DNA of 64,000 nt, from contig NZ_CP042239.1 of assembly GCF_007833215.1 (NCBI RefSeq), positions 558,001 to 622,000 on the forward strand, read 5' to 3'. The translations under genes were made by a program, and so were the position numbers. The stretch is from Sphingomonas suaedae. Lineage in GTDB: Bacteria > Pseudomonadota > Alphaproteobacteria > Sphingomonadales > Sphingomonadaceae. This document shows positions 24,899-33,532 of the stretch, piece after piece. Each line of letters opens with the position of its first letter. The stretch's first letter is position 1. Under the pieces are notes generated by a model. The model saw only the letters and a program-made list of their open reading frames with translations, did not search any database and was not told where the DNA came from.

Positions 24899-25895
24899 TA
24901 TCGACGTCAGCAGCTATTTCTTCACCGCTGCGGTGCCCGTGTGCAACGAAGGCATTGTCGAGCATGACGGCATGAAAAGCTCGCCGATCCATGTGATCCG
25001 TGAGGTGTTCGAGACGCTGCCGACCGCATTACAATCGCACGCGACCGAGGAGATCGGACTGAACAGTCCGTTCTCGCGCAATCTGCGGACGCATTTCACG
25101 CGGTTCGTGATCCTCGATCAGCCCTATTTCAACGGGCGCGATCACAGCAACGCGCTGGTCAACGCAGTGGCGGGGACCAATTTGCTCGATCCTCAACCGG
25201 TGGATCAGATCAGCTGCCCCTATATCTTCTGGACGATCGATTTCGATCTGCCCGACCCGGCCGGAACCGGCGAGCCGCGCCGCTATTTCGAGGAGCTTTG
25301 GGGCCAGATGGAGCCCGAGCTGCGCTCGATCTTCCAATATTGCTACGCCTTCGACGCGGTGACCGATGCGGCGAGTTTCGCGACCTATATCCTGCGGTGC
25401 CAGATCGAAACGACGATGCCGTTTCATGATTATTGGTATGTTCCGCCAAAGCTCAGTTCGATCTCGATCGCCGGGTTGGCGCTGATCCCCGGCATCGGGG
25501 CGTTGATGCTGCTGGCGTCGCTGCTCGCCTGCATCCTGCGCTGGACCGGCTGGCAATGGGCGGCGGGCTTTGCCGGGTGGAGCGGCTGGGGCTGGATGCC
25601 GTGGGTGGGACTCGCGCTGCTGATCCTCGGCCTCGTGGTCGATTATTACTGGATATTGTGGAAGGGCAGGCAGCCTTATCCGGCGGCGCCGGGCAGCGAC
25701 CTGCGCAACGTGCTCAAGGGGCTGTATCTGCAACAGGCGTTCACGCGCTTCGCGATGGAGCAGCAACGCCGCGATCCCGACCAATGGGGCGCCGCGTTCC
25801 GCCAGTTCCTCACCGCCACCAGACCCGCTGATCTGGACGGGCCGACCCAGCCCCCCGGCGTGATCCGAAGCAAGCTGTCGGGAGACGCGGCATGA
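24891..25895 (+). CDS. Membrane protein of unknown function
   Basis: A 334-residue protein. Residues 1-180 are soluble with a polar, aromatic-rich sequence; two strong transmembrane helices follow at about 186-212 (ISIAGLALIPGIGALMLLASLLACILRW) and 228-254 (WMPWVGLALLILGLVVDYYWIL), and a soluble C-terminal tail of about 80 residues. The ATG at 24891 follows GGGGGAGA and lies eight bases inside the preceding gene; its stop overlaps the DyP gene by four bases (ATGA). No known family recognised. It could anchor a membrane complex with the P450, which also has an N-terminal helix; that is inference. Confidence 0.75.
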   Translation: MANIDVSSYFFTAAVPVCNEGIVEHDGMKSSPIHVIREVFETLPTALQSHATEEIGLNSPFSRNLRTHFTRFVILDQPYFNGRDHSNALVNAVAGTNLLDPQPVDQISCPYIFWTIDFDLPDPAGTGEPRRYFEELWGQMEPELRSIFQYCYAFDAVTDAASFATYILRCQIETTMPFHDYWYVPPKLSSISIAGLALIPGIGALMLLASLLACILRWTGWQWAAGFAGWSGWGWMPWVGLALLILGLVVDYYWILWKGRQPYPAAPGSDLRNVLKGLYLQQAFTRFAMEQQRRDPDQWGAAFRQFLTATRPADLDGPTQPPGVIRSKLSGDAA

Positions 25896-27610
25896 CCAAC
25901 GCCACCCACACCGCACCGGCCGCGACGTTGCTCGACCTTGCCGATATCCAGGGCGGAATCCTGCGCACCTATGGCGACGGTTTCCCCAAGGGGCGAAACT
26001 TCTACCTCACCGTGCGCGATGCGCGGAAGGGACGCGCGTTCGTCGAGGCGCTGCGGCCGCGGATCACCACCGCCGCGCGCTGGAAGGATCCGAACCGCCA
26101 GGAACCGCTGGTCCGCACGCACAATCCGCGGGTGAAGGATATCGTCCGTGCCGAGGGCGTGCCCGATTATCCCGGCCGGGTGCAGTTGATGAAGCCCAAG
26201 GTCACGTTCAATATCGGCTTCACTTTCATGGGCCTGCTGGCGCTCGGGGTGCCGACGCGGACGCTGCGCGGGATGCCCGACGATTTCATCGACGGGATGG
26301 AGGCGCGCGCCGCGCTGCTGGGCGACGATCCCTTTCTCGACAAGCGCGACGCGGTGTGGCGCGACTCAAAGGGCAACAAGCGCGTCCATATCCTGCTGAC
26401 GCTCTATGCCCAGCAGAATCCGGACGGCACCGCCTGTCCCGAGCTGGACGCCGAAACCGACCTGATCGTCGCGCTGTGCAAAAAGTCGCGCAGCGGTGTG
26501 GTGCTGCTGGACGGTGTCGGGCCGGACAACGCCAAATGGCAGGACCTGTCGGCGGTGATGCGCCAGGACGGCGATAACTGGTGGCCGACCAACAAGGAAC
26601 ATTTCGGTCTCTCCGACGGCTTCGGCGACCCGGTCTTCTCGGGCCAATTCTCCGGCGAGGCCGAGCGGGTGCGCGTCGCGGGCGGCGGCAAGCTCGTGTT
26701 CGATCCGAAGAAGAAGGCGTATGAGTGGCAACCGCTGGCAACCGGCGAATTCCTGCTCGGCTATCCCGACGAGGCTCAGGAAATCCCCGGTGCGGCGATG
26801 CCGATCGCGTTCAGCCGCAACGGCACCTTCATGGCCTATCGCAAGCTGCACGAGGCCGTCGGCACCTTCCACGCCTATATCGACGATCAGGCAACCCGCT
26901 ACGCCAAAGTCTATCAAGTGCCGCATCAGGAGGCGGTGGACACGATCAAGGCCAAGATGGTCGGCCGCTGGGAAGATGGCGTGCCGCTGATGATCGCGCC
27001 GACCTATCCCGCCTGGCAGCGTTTCCGCGCGGAGCTCGACAAGGCGCGGGCCGAGAAGGACAAGGCGAAGCTGGCCGAGATCGCGCTGAAGTTCACCAAC
27101 TTCATCTACGCCTCCGACCCCGCCGGATCGAAATGCCCGGTCACCTCGCATCTGCGCCGCGCCAATCCACGCGACACGCTGGGGCCCACCTTCGCCGACA
27201 ACGGCATGTCGAACGACGGCAGTGCGATCATCAACCGCCGCCGCATTCTGAGGCGCGGATTGCCCTATGGCCAATATGATGCCGATGCGCCCGGCGACGA
27301 TGGCGACCATGGCATCATCTTCATGGCGATCTGCACCAACTTGTTCCGCCAGTTCGAATTCGTGCAGCAGCAATGGATGCAGTACGGCCTCGATTTCAAC
27401 GCGGGCAGCGATACCTGCCCGGTGATCGGCAACCATGCCGAAAGGGACGAACCGAAGCTGGTGATTCCGGTCGATGCGGAGGTCGGGAAGCTGCCCTTTA
27501 TCTGCGACCGCTTGCCCCAGCTCGTCGAGCCGCGCGGCGGGGATTATTTCTTCCTGCCCAGCATGACCGCGCTGCGGATGATCGGAATGGGGATCATCGA
27601 CCCGACCTGA
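25892..27610 (+). CDS. DyP-type heme peroxidase
   Basis: A 572-residue dye-decolorizing-type peroxidase, longer than the usual 300-450. The DyP fingerprint is clear: HFGLSDGFGDP with the catalytic Asp of the GxxDG motif (about residue 242), the proximal heme ligand in SHLRRANPRD (His about 420), the distal-Arg region RRRILRRGLPYG and the helix ICTNLFRQFEFVQQQW. An insertion of charged sequence lies around residues 370-400 (DKARAEKDKAKLAEIA). No signal peptide or Tat motif, so it is cytoplasmic, and no encapsulin gene is nearby. It is the third gene of the operon and 24 bases precede the P450. Substrate unknown. Confidence 0.88.
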   Translation: MTNATHTAPAATLLDLADIQGGILRTYGDGFPKGRNFYLTVRDARKGRAFVEALRPRITTAARWKDPNRQEPLVRTHNPRVKDIVRAEGVPDYPGRVQLMKPKVTFNIGFTFMGLLALGVPTRTLRGMPDDFIDGMEARAALLGDDPFLDKRDAVWRDSKGNKRVHILLTLYAQQNPDGTACPELDAETDLIVALCKKSRSGVVLLDGVGPDNAKWQDLSAVMRQDGDNWWPTNKEHFGLSDGFGDPVFSGQFSGEAERVRVAGGGKLVFDPKKKAYEWQPLATGEFLLGYPDEAQEIPGAAMPIAFSRNGTFMAYRKLHEAVGTFHAYIDDQATRYAKVYQVPHQEAVDTIKAKMVGRWEDGVPLMIAPTYPAWQRFRAELDKARAEKDKAKLAEIALKFTNFIYASDPAGSKCPVTSHLRRANPRDTLGPTFADNGMSNDGSAIINRRRILRRGLPYGQYDADAPGDDGDHGIIFMAICTNLFRQFEFVQQQWMQYGLDFNAGSDTCPVIGNHAERDEPKLVIPVDAEVGKLPFICDRLPQLVEPRGGDYFFLPSMTALRMIGMGIIDPT

Positions 27611-27634
27611 CCGACCCACAGAAGGAGACGCCCG

Positions 27635-28996
27635 GTGCAATGGCTGTTCAACCTGCCGACCGCGATCTGGCGTCGGCTGTTGCTGATCCTTCAGGGGCTA
27701 TGGGCGCTGATCTGGCTGATCGCCGCCGGGATCGGCGCGCTGCTGGGTAAGGGCGGGACGATCGGCAGCCGCCTGGGCGCGGCAATCGGCGGTCCCGAAG
27801 GTCAGCGCAAGGTGTTCGCGGTGCTGCGGCTGTTTCAGCCCAATCTGGTTATCAAGCGCAAGGTCATCGCTTCCTATCCGAATAACGGCGTCACCGCGAT
27901 TGCAACGCGCCACACCGACGTGACCGATATCCTGACCCGCGATGCCGATTTCGGCGTGGTCTATGGCCCCCGCATGGAGATGATTACCGGGGGCGAGAAC
28001 TTCTTCCTCGGGATGCAGGATACGCCGCGTTACACGCGCGATACATCGAACATGCGGCTGGTGGTGCGGCGCGACGACGTGCCCACGATCGTGACCCCCT
28101 ATGTCTCCACCGCCGCTGCGGAAATCGTCGCGATGGTGCCCGGCAAGATCGACGTGCCGCAAGCGCTGACCCAGCCGGTCGCGGCGGGGCTTCTCGATCG
28201 CTATTTCGGCACGCCAGGTCCGTCGCAGGCAGCGATTGCTGAGTGGACCACCTTGCTGTTCTGGTATCTGTTCATCGACCTTCAGGCCGATCCCGATCTC
28301 GACGCGCGCGCACAGGCGGCGGCCGCCAGTTTCCGCGACTGGATGGACGGACATATCGCCGCGCGGCGCAAGGGGCGGAAAACGGACGATGTTCTGGGTC
28401 GGTGCCTCGCCATGGGCAGCGCGGAGATGCCGGGGATGAGCGACCGTGATATCCGCAACAATCTGATCGGTCTGTTGATCGGCGAGCTGCCGACGCTGTC
28501 CGCCACCGCCAATCTCGCGCTCGACGAGCTGCTGGATCGTCCACATCAGTTCGCCGCCGCCTGCGCTGCCGCGCGCAGTGGCGATGATGCCACGCTGGCG
28601 GCCTATGTGTTCGAAGCGCTGCGCTTTCGCCCGCTCAACCCGGTGGTCTATCGCCGTGCGATGCGCGACACGTCGATTGCAGCGGGAACGCTGCGCCGCC
28701 GCAAGATCGTCAAGGACAGCATCGTGATGGCATCGAACCTGTCGGCGATGTTCGATCCGCTGGCGGTTCCCGACGCCCCCAGCTTCCGCACTGACCGGCC
28801 GTGGGAAACCTATATGCTTTGGGGCTATGGGATGCACGCCTGTTTCGGGGCGCATATCAACCGGGCGGTGCTGCCCGCGATGCTCAAGCCATTGCTCGCC
28901 CAGCCCAATCTGCGCCGCGCCGAGGGCGAGCGCGGGCAGATCGACAAGGCCGGCACGCCATTCCCGCAGCATTTCCATCTCGAGTTCGATACATGA
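27635..28996 (+). CDS. Cytochrome P450 with N-terminal membrane anchor
   Basis: A 453-residue P450. The heme-thiolate loop is WGYGMHACFGAH with the Cys ligand at about residue 403; the K-helix ExxR is EALR (327-330). Start GTG at 27635 after GAAGGAGA. Two features are unusual: residues about 13-38 form a hydrophobic helix (RLLLILQGLWALIWLIAAGIGALL), rare in bacterial P450s, and the I-helix reads LLIGELPTLSATAN, without a standard A-G-x-D/E-T. A peroxide-driven or otherwise non-monooxygenase reaction is therefore possible. Its stop overlaps the GST gene by four bases. Working beside a DyP peroxidase suggests joint oxidation chemistry. Confidence 0.88.
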   Translation: MQWLFNLPTAIWRRLLLILQGLWALIWLIAAGIGALLGKGGTIGSRLGAAIGGPEGQRKVFAVLRLFQPNLVIKRKVIASYPNNGVTAIATRHTDVTDILTRDADFGVVYGPRMEMITGGENFFLGMQDTPRYTRDTSNMRLVVRRDDVPTIVTPYVSTAAAEIVAMVPGKIDVPQALTQPVAAGLLDRYFGTPGPSQAAIAEWTTLLFWYLFIDLQADPDLDARAQAAAASFRDWMDGHIAARRKGRKTDDVLGRCLAMGSAEMPGMSDRDIRNNLIGLLIGELPTLSATANLALDELLDRPHQFAAACAAARSGDDATLAAYVFEALRFRPLNPVVYRRAMRDTSIAAGTLRRRKIVKDSIVMASNLSAMFDPLAVPDAPSFRTDRPWETYMLWGYGMHACFGAHINRAVLPAMLKPLLAQPNLRRAEGERGQIDKAGTPFPQHFHLEFDT

Positions 28997-29763
28997 GCGG
29001 TCCTGCCATGCGGGCGACGCTGTTGACCTTTCAGCCGATGATCGACAGCGAGACGACGCGGCTGATCATCCGCTATCACGGAATCGAGGCTCAGGAGCGC
29101 GACCATCTGCCGGTCTGTGCGGCCATTCGCACGCTCCTGCACGGCGGCAACGGGCATATCCCGCTCCTCTATGGCGATGGGTTCGCGCTCACGAGTCCCT
29201 ATCCCATCGCCCAGCATTTCGATGCCGCCCTGCCGCCCGACCGTCGGCTGATCCCGGACCGTCAGCCGCTCGCGGGGCAGGTTGAGGCCGACTGGCAAAC
29301 CTATAACGGCACGATGGGGACCGACGTCGCCCTGTTCGCCTATCATCATCTGCTGCCCGATCGCGCGCTGATGCAGCCGATCTTTGGTGCACCGGTACTA
29401 TGGATTGAACGGGCGCTTCTGCCGATCAGCTATCCGCTGTTGCGGGCGTTGATCACGCTCGGCCTCAAGCTCTCGGCCGAACGCGCCGCCGCAGCCGAGG
29501 CAGCGATCCGCACGACGCTGGACGCGACCGACCGGCGCATTGCTGACGGTCGAAACTATCTGGTGGGCGACCGGCTGACGCTCAGCGATATCGCGCTGTG
29601 CGCCGCGTTTGCGCCGCTGCTGTTGCCGCGCGGCTATGGCGCGCTGATGCCGCCGATCGAGGCGATGCCGCTACCGCTTCGCGCGTTGATGGATGAACTG
29701 CGCACCCGGCCCACCGCCGCTTTCATTCAACGCCTGTATGATTGCGGGTTCGACGGCACCTGA
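28993..29763 (+). CDS. Glutathione S-transferase-like protein
   Basis: A 256-residue protein with GST architecture: an N-terminal thioredoxin-like part (ATLLTFQPMIDSETTRLIIRYHGIEAQERD, then IPLLYGDGFALTSPYPIAQHFD at the usual cis-Pro/SxxI position) and an all-helical C-terminal domain containing GRNYLVGDRLTLSDIALCAAF, the GST C-domain signature. The ATG at 28993 overlaps the P450 stop by four bases. It is the last gene of the operon; it may conjugate or isomerise an electrophilic product of the upstream oxidases, or serve as a non-catalytic partner. Glutathione use is inferred. Confidence 0.82.
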   Translation: MSGPAMRATLLTFQPMIDSETTRLIIRYHGIEAQERDHLPVCAAIRTLLHGGNGHIPLLYGDGFALTSPYPIAQHFDAALPPDRRLIPDRQPLAGQVEADWQTYNGTMGTDVALFAYHHLLPDRALMQPIFGAPVLWIERALLPISYPLLRALITLGLKLSAERAAAAEAAIRTTLDATDRRIADGRNYLVGDRLTLSDIALCAAFAPLLLPRGYGALMPPIEAMPLPLRALMDELRTRPTAAFIQRLYDCGFDGT

Positions 29764-29805
29764 ACCGAAGCGGGGGAGGGGGCGCCGGCAGCGATCACGT
29801 GCCGC

Positions 29806-30438
29806 TCAGACGGACTTGCCCAGATACCAGCAATTGATGGCAAAGCGCGACTGTCCAAAATCGCGGTCAGGGCAGGAAACGGGCCGCACCTCATGCGGAG
29901 CCCAGGCGGGGAACAGCAGCAGCCTGTCGTTTTTCGGCGCGATATCGACATGGCTCCCGCCGTCGTCTGCAGATCGGAGCGAATGGAGCCGAAGATCGCC
30001 GCCGGTGAAGCCACAGGGTGTTGCATGGAAATAATAGACGCCCGTCAATATGCGATCGGGGCGCGGCGGGCCGCTGGCGACGAAGGTGTCAATGTGACGA
30101 TGATAGAAATCGCCATCGCCATGCGCCGCCAGTTCCATCGAAAGCCCCTTCAGCGCAAAGGGGGCGAGTCCCAGGCGCGATATGGCGGCAGGCAACCGGG
30201 CGCGAAACCGCGCTTCCACTTCGGCGCGCAAATCTCCGAAATCCTGGGTGGCGCGAGAACTACGTACGCTTTTGCGAACGAACTTGTTCGCGGTGTTGCC
30301 GATGGTCGTATCGGCAAAGACCGGTTCCCGCTCCAACACGAACTTAAGCAGGCGCGCGGCCAGCTCGGCGCCGAATGCGGCATCGACGACCCAATGAGGC
30401 GGTGGCGCAGAAAAGGCGGAAAAGGTTTTGGCGTTCAT
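29806..30438 (-). CDS. 2-oxoglutarate/Fe(II)-dependent dioxygenase (prolyl-4-hydroxylase-like)
   Basis: A 210-residue dioxygenase with a double-stranded beta-helix core. The iron ligands are the HxD in FYHRHIDTF (His115, Asp117) and the distal His in WAPHEVRPV; the 2-oxoglutarate-binding Arg is in SRFAINCWY. The ATG at 30438 gives a normal family length; the open frame continues upstream without family similarity. It converges with the GST gene 42 bases away. It may hydroxylate a peptide or protein residue; a role in the neighbouring RiPP-like locus is possible but unproven. Confidence 0.8.
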   Translation of the reverse strand: MNAKTFSAFSAPPPHWVVDAAFGAELAARLLKFVLEREPVFADTTIGNTANKFVRKSVRSSRATQDFGDLRAEVEARFRARLPAAISRLGLAPFALKGLSMELAAHGDGDFYHRHIDTFVASGPPRPDRILTGVYYFHATPCGFTGGDLRLHSLRSADDGGSHVDIAPKNDRLLLFPAWAPHEVRPVSCPDRDFGQSRFAINCWYLGKSV

Positions 30439-31378
30439 GCGTCGGCCAATGATCGAACCCCGTGCACGGGCTGACAGCGCGTTCGAATGCCGTCTATCAA
30501 TCCCCGGGCGATTGGACAAGGCTTGGGATCAGACCCATGGATGTGCGAGGCGCGAACTGATTCAGGCTCCGCGAGGAGACTGAAAGTGAGCGACCTGTAA
30601 TGGCTGACGGACGAGCAGATGGCTCGGCTCGAGCCGTATTTTCCAAAAGAGCCACGGCAGGCCGAGGGTGGACGATCGGCACGCGCTGAGCGCGCTGGGG
30701 TCAGATGCGTGTCTTCACGCAGGTTTGGCGAACTGGGACTCAAGCGCCATCCTTGATATTCATCATGTCGGGCACTCACCTTGCGAACCCTGGTTCGCGC
30801 CCTGGCCGTTTCGCGAGAGATCGGCTTCGCCCTAATGCGCCGAGAATTAGCATCAGCGCTCGACATTCGTTTTGAAGAGTGGGCGAGAGCCCGCCACAGG
30901 GCCATGGAGCGATATTCCGCCTATCCGATTGGGATGGGGATACCGCAAAACCCGCCGAAAACAGTCGTTTGCCGCGCGTATTGGGATGCCTTGGGAATAC
31001 AGCCTGGTGACCCCTACGGACGCCAGAGAGCCTACTTAAGTTTTTGAATCTAATTGGTAATGAGAGGATGTCGCGAATATATACCATCTTAAGTACCATC
31101 AAATTTCTGCGATGACCTCCCCCTTTTTAGGACGTCCCGCTCAGAGGAAGGTGCTTTCAATAATGTCGCCAGGGTACTCCCCGCCCTTGTCTGCTCACTG
31201 CAGTGAAGCGTTGCATAAGAAACTGATATTTCAACAAATCCCGTTGCGCAGCGAGGCTTTCGGCCTCGGCTATCCTTCGGCTGTCATAAAGCTTTCGTTA
31301 CGGACCGACACTTACTCATTTTGCAATTGATTGGACGCCTCTGTGCTGTAACCATCGCTGGCGCGAGGGAAATTCCGG
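30439..31378. other. Long intergenic region with transposase debris
   Basis: About 940 bases without an intact gene. The first part holds the IS5-type remnant annotated separately. From about 31030 to 31370 the sequence is clearly A/T-richer than the rest and probably carries the promoter of the type I secretion operon. An 88-codon open frame at 30781-31047 with a TTG start has no ribosome site or recognisable similarity and is not called. Confidence 0.5.
30586..30692 (+). pseudogene. IS5-family transposase N-terminal remnant
   Basis: Starting with GTG at 30586 the frame reads VSDL, an in-frame TAA where a Tyr codon is expected, then WLTDEQMARLEPYFPK, and after a one-base shift SHGRPRVDDRHALS. 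This is the N-terminus of IS5/IS427-type transposases (pattern SDLYWLTDEQMARLxPYFPKSHGxPRVDDRxVLS). The similarity stops near 30692. With a stop codon, a frameshift and about 35 codons left, it is a dead fragment and marks an old insertion at the left edge of the RTX block. Confidence 0.75.
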
Positions 31379-33532
31379 ATGATCGGCGAAGGCGTATCAA
31401 CGCGTATCGAGGGAAACGGCGCGGACGATGGGCTTGTGGCCTTCGCCACGGTCCTCGCAATGAATGGAATTGTGGCGGACCCTAACCACCTACGCCACGC
31501 ACTTGGGCATCAGGATTCTGTCTCAGCCGAGGAGATTCTTCGCCTCGCCAAAGGTCAGGACGGCGTCCGGGCAAAGATAATCAAGGCGACATTTGATAAG
31601 CTTCGACGACTTCCGCTCCCGGCGATGGCGCATGGGCCGGAAGGCTGGTTCATCATTGGGCGGGCGACGGCGGATACAGCATTGATCCAGCGTCCTGGCT
31701 CCACGCCTGAACGCGCCGACCCGGAAAGCATCGCCCGGATATGGTCTGGGATGCTGGTGCTGGTGACGACGCGCGAGGGAGCCTTGGGATCCGCCGGACG
31801 CTTCGACATCACTTGGTTCATCCCACAGATTGTCCGCTATCGCAGGCTGATTGGAGAGGTGCTACTTATCACTTTGGCGCTCAACCTCCTTGGTCTGGCC
31901 GCGCCGCTGTTCTTCCAGAACATTATCGATAAGGTTCTAGTCCACAATACCCTTGCGACGCTGCAGGTACTATCAATTGGCCTTCTAGCGGTATCTACGT
32001 GGGAGGTCGCATTTGGCTGGCTACGCACGCGGCTTTACTCGGAAACTAGTCAGAAGCTTGATGTAGAACTTGGTACCAAGCTCTTCCGGCATCTGCTAAG
32101 CTTGCCGCTGTCCTATTTTGAGGGGCGGCGGGTTGGCGACACCGTTACTCGAGTTCGCCAGCTCGAATCCATTCGCGAATTCCTAACCAACGCGTCGTTG
32201 TCGGTCCTGGTCGACCCGGCGTTCACCTTGGTATTCCTTGTGGCAATGTGGATATACTCGCCGACCCTTTTCTGGGTCGTTGCGTTGACGATCCCGGCCT
32301 ACGTGGTGGTTTCGTTGCTGATCACTGGTCCGCTTCGACGTCGACTCGACGACAAGTTCGAGCGAGGGTCTGCGAATAACGCGCTCCTTGTCGAAAGCGT
32401 CTCGGGTATGCAGACGGTGAAGGCCTCGGCGGTCGAACCACAATGGCAGATGCGGTGGGAGCGCCAGCTCGCGGGATATAGCGCCGCCAATCAGCGCGTC
32501 ATCAACCTTGGAAATACTGGCAGCCAGACTGTCCAGTTCATTTCCAAAGTCAGCCTCGCGGCAATTTTGTTTTTTGGCGCGCGCGAAGTGATCGCTGGAA
32601 CGCTGACGGTCGGCGGGCTGGTTGCCTTCAACATGTTCGCGCAGCGCGTCTCCGGGCCCGTCATCCGAATGGCGCAGTTGTGGCAAGATTTTCAGCAGGT
32701 GCGCCTTTCCATCGAGCGATTGGGTGACGTGCTCAACGCACCCGCCGAACCAGGAACGGGCTCCAGGGTTGCGCTGCCCAGTCTTCGCGGCGCCATCAAG
32801 TTCGAAGGGGTCCGTTTTCGCTACGGCCTAGACGGCCCCTGGACGTTAGACGACATCAATTTCGACCTCGGCGCTGGCGCAACGCTTGGTATCGCTGGGT
32901 CGTCAGGTTCCGGAAAGTCGACGCTCACCAAGCTGCTCCAACGGCTCTACACGCCGGCCGCCGGTCGCATACTGATCGACGGTGTCGACATTGCGCAGAT
33001 AGATCCGTCGTGGCTCCGGCGTCAGATCGGGGTCGTGCTGCAGGAAAACCTCCTGTTCAATCGCTCGATCCGCGAGAATATTGCGCTCGTCAATCCTGCG
33101 CTCCCGGTCGAACGTGTCATGGCTGCAGCAAAGCTCGCGGGCGCGCATGATTTCATCCTGACATTGCCGCACGGGTATGATTCGATCATCGAGGAACGCG
33201 GGGTCAACTTGTCGGGAGGGCAGCGCCAGCGAATCGCGATCGCCCGCGCTCTGGTCACCCAGCCCAGGATCCTCATCCTCGACGAAGCGACCTCGGCACT
33301 CGACGCCGAAAGCGAAGAAATCATCCAGACCAACCTAAAAGCGATCGCGCGCGGGCGAACCGTGTTGATTATCGCGCACCGGCTTTCGGCAATAAGGCAG
33401 TGCGACCGGATCATGACGCTCGAGCGGGGGCGCATCGTCGAGATCGGGAGCCATGAGGAACTGCTCCGTCGCGGTGGGCGCTATGCCAGCCTGCACCGGC
33501 GCCAAATGGGTTTCGGCGGAGACGCGGCATGA
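31379..33532 (+). CDS. Type I secretion ABC transporter ATPase/permease (HlyB/PrtD-like)
   Basis: A 717-residue inner-membrane exporter. Residues 1-135 form a C39-peptidase-like domain lacking the catalytic Cys (the segment reads NGADDGLVAFATVLAMNG), as in HlyB-type proteins that use it only to hold substrate. Six helices occupy about 150-430. The nucleotide-binding domain has Walker A GSSGSGKS (507-514), signature LSGGQ (611-615), Walker B ILILDEATSALD and switch His in IAHRLS. It overlaps hlyD by four bases. The substrate should be the RTX protein encoded 2.4 kb downstream in the same operon. Confidence 0.92.
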   Translation: MIGEGVSTRIEGNGADDGLVAFATVLAMNGIVADPNHLRHALGHQDSVSAEEILRLAKGQDGVRAKIIKATFDKLRRLPLPAMAHGPEGWFIIGRATADTALIQRPGSTPERADPESIARIWSGMLVLVTTREGALGSAGRFDITWFIPQIVRYRRLIGEVLLITLALNLLGLAAPLFFQNIIDKVLVHNTLATLQVLSIGLLAVSTWEVAFGWLRTRLYSETSQKLDVELGTKLFRHLLSLPLSYFEGRRVGDTVTRVRQLESIREFLTNASLSVLVDPAFTLVFLVAMWIYSPTLFWVVALTIPAYVVVSLLITGPLRRRLDDKFERGSANNALLVESVSGMQTVKASAVEPQWQMRWERQLAGYSAANQRVINLGNTGSQTVQFISKVSLAAILFFGAREVIAGTLTVGGLVAFNMFAQRVSGPVIRMAQLWQDFQQVRLSIERLGDVLNAPAEPGTGSRVALPSLRGAIKFEGVRFRYGLDGPWTLDDINFDLGAGATLGIAGSSGSGKSTLTKLLQRLYTPAAGRILIDGVDIAQIDPSWLRRQIGVVLQENLLFNRSIRENIALVNPALPVERVMAAAKLAGAHDFILTLPHGYDSIIEERGVNLSGGQRQRIAIARALVTQPRILILDEATSALDAESEEIIQTNLKAIARGRTVLIIAHRLSAIRQCDRIMTLERGRIVEIGSHEELLRRGGRYASLHRRQMGFGGDAA

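Noticed and set aside
25892-27610. DyP peroxidase as encapsulin cargo
   Set aside because: No encapsulin shell gene is in the window and no C-terminal cargo-loading peptide is recognisable.
30781-31047. 88-codon frame after the IS5-type remnant
   Set aside because: TTG start without ribosome site, no family features, and an equally long frame on the other strand.
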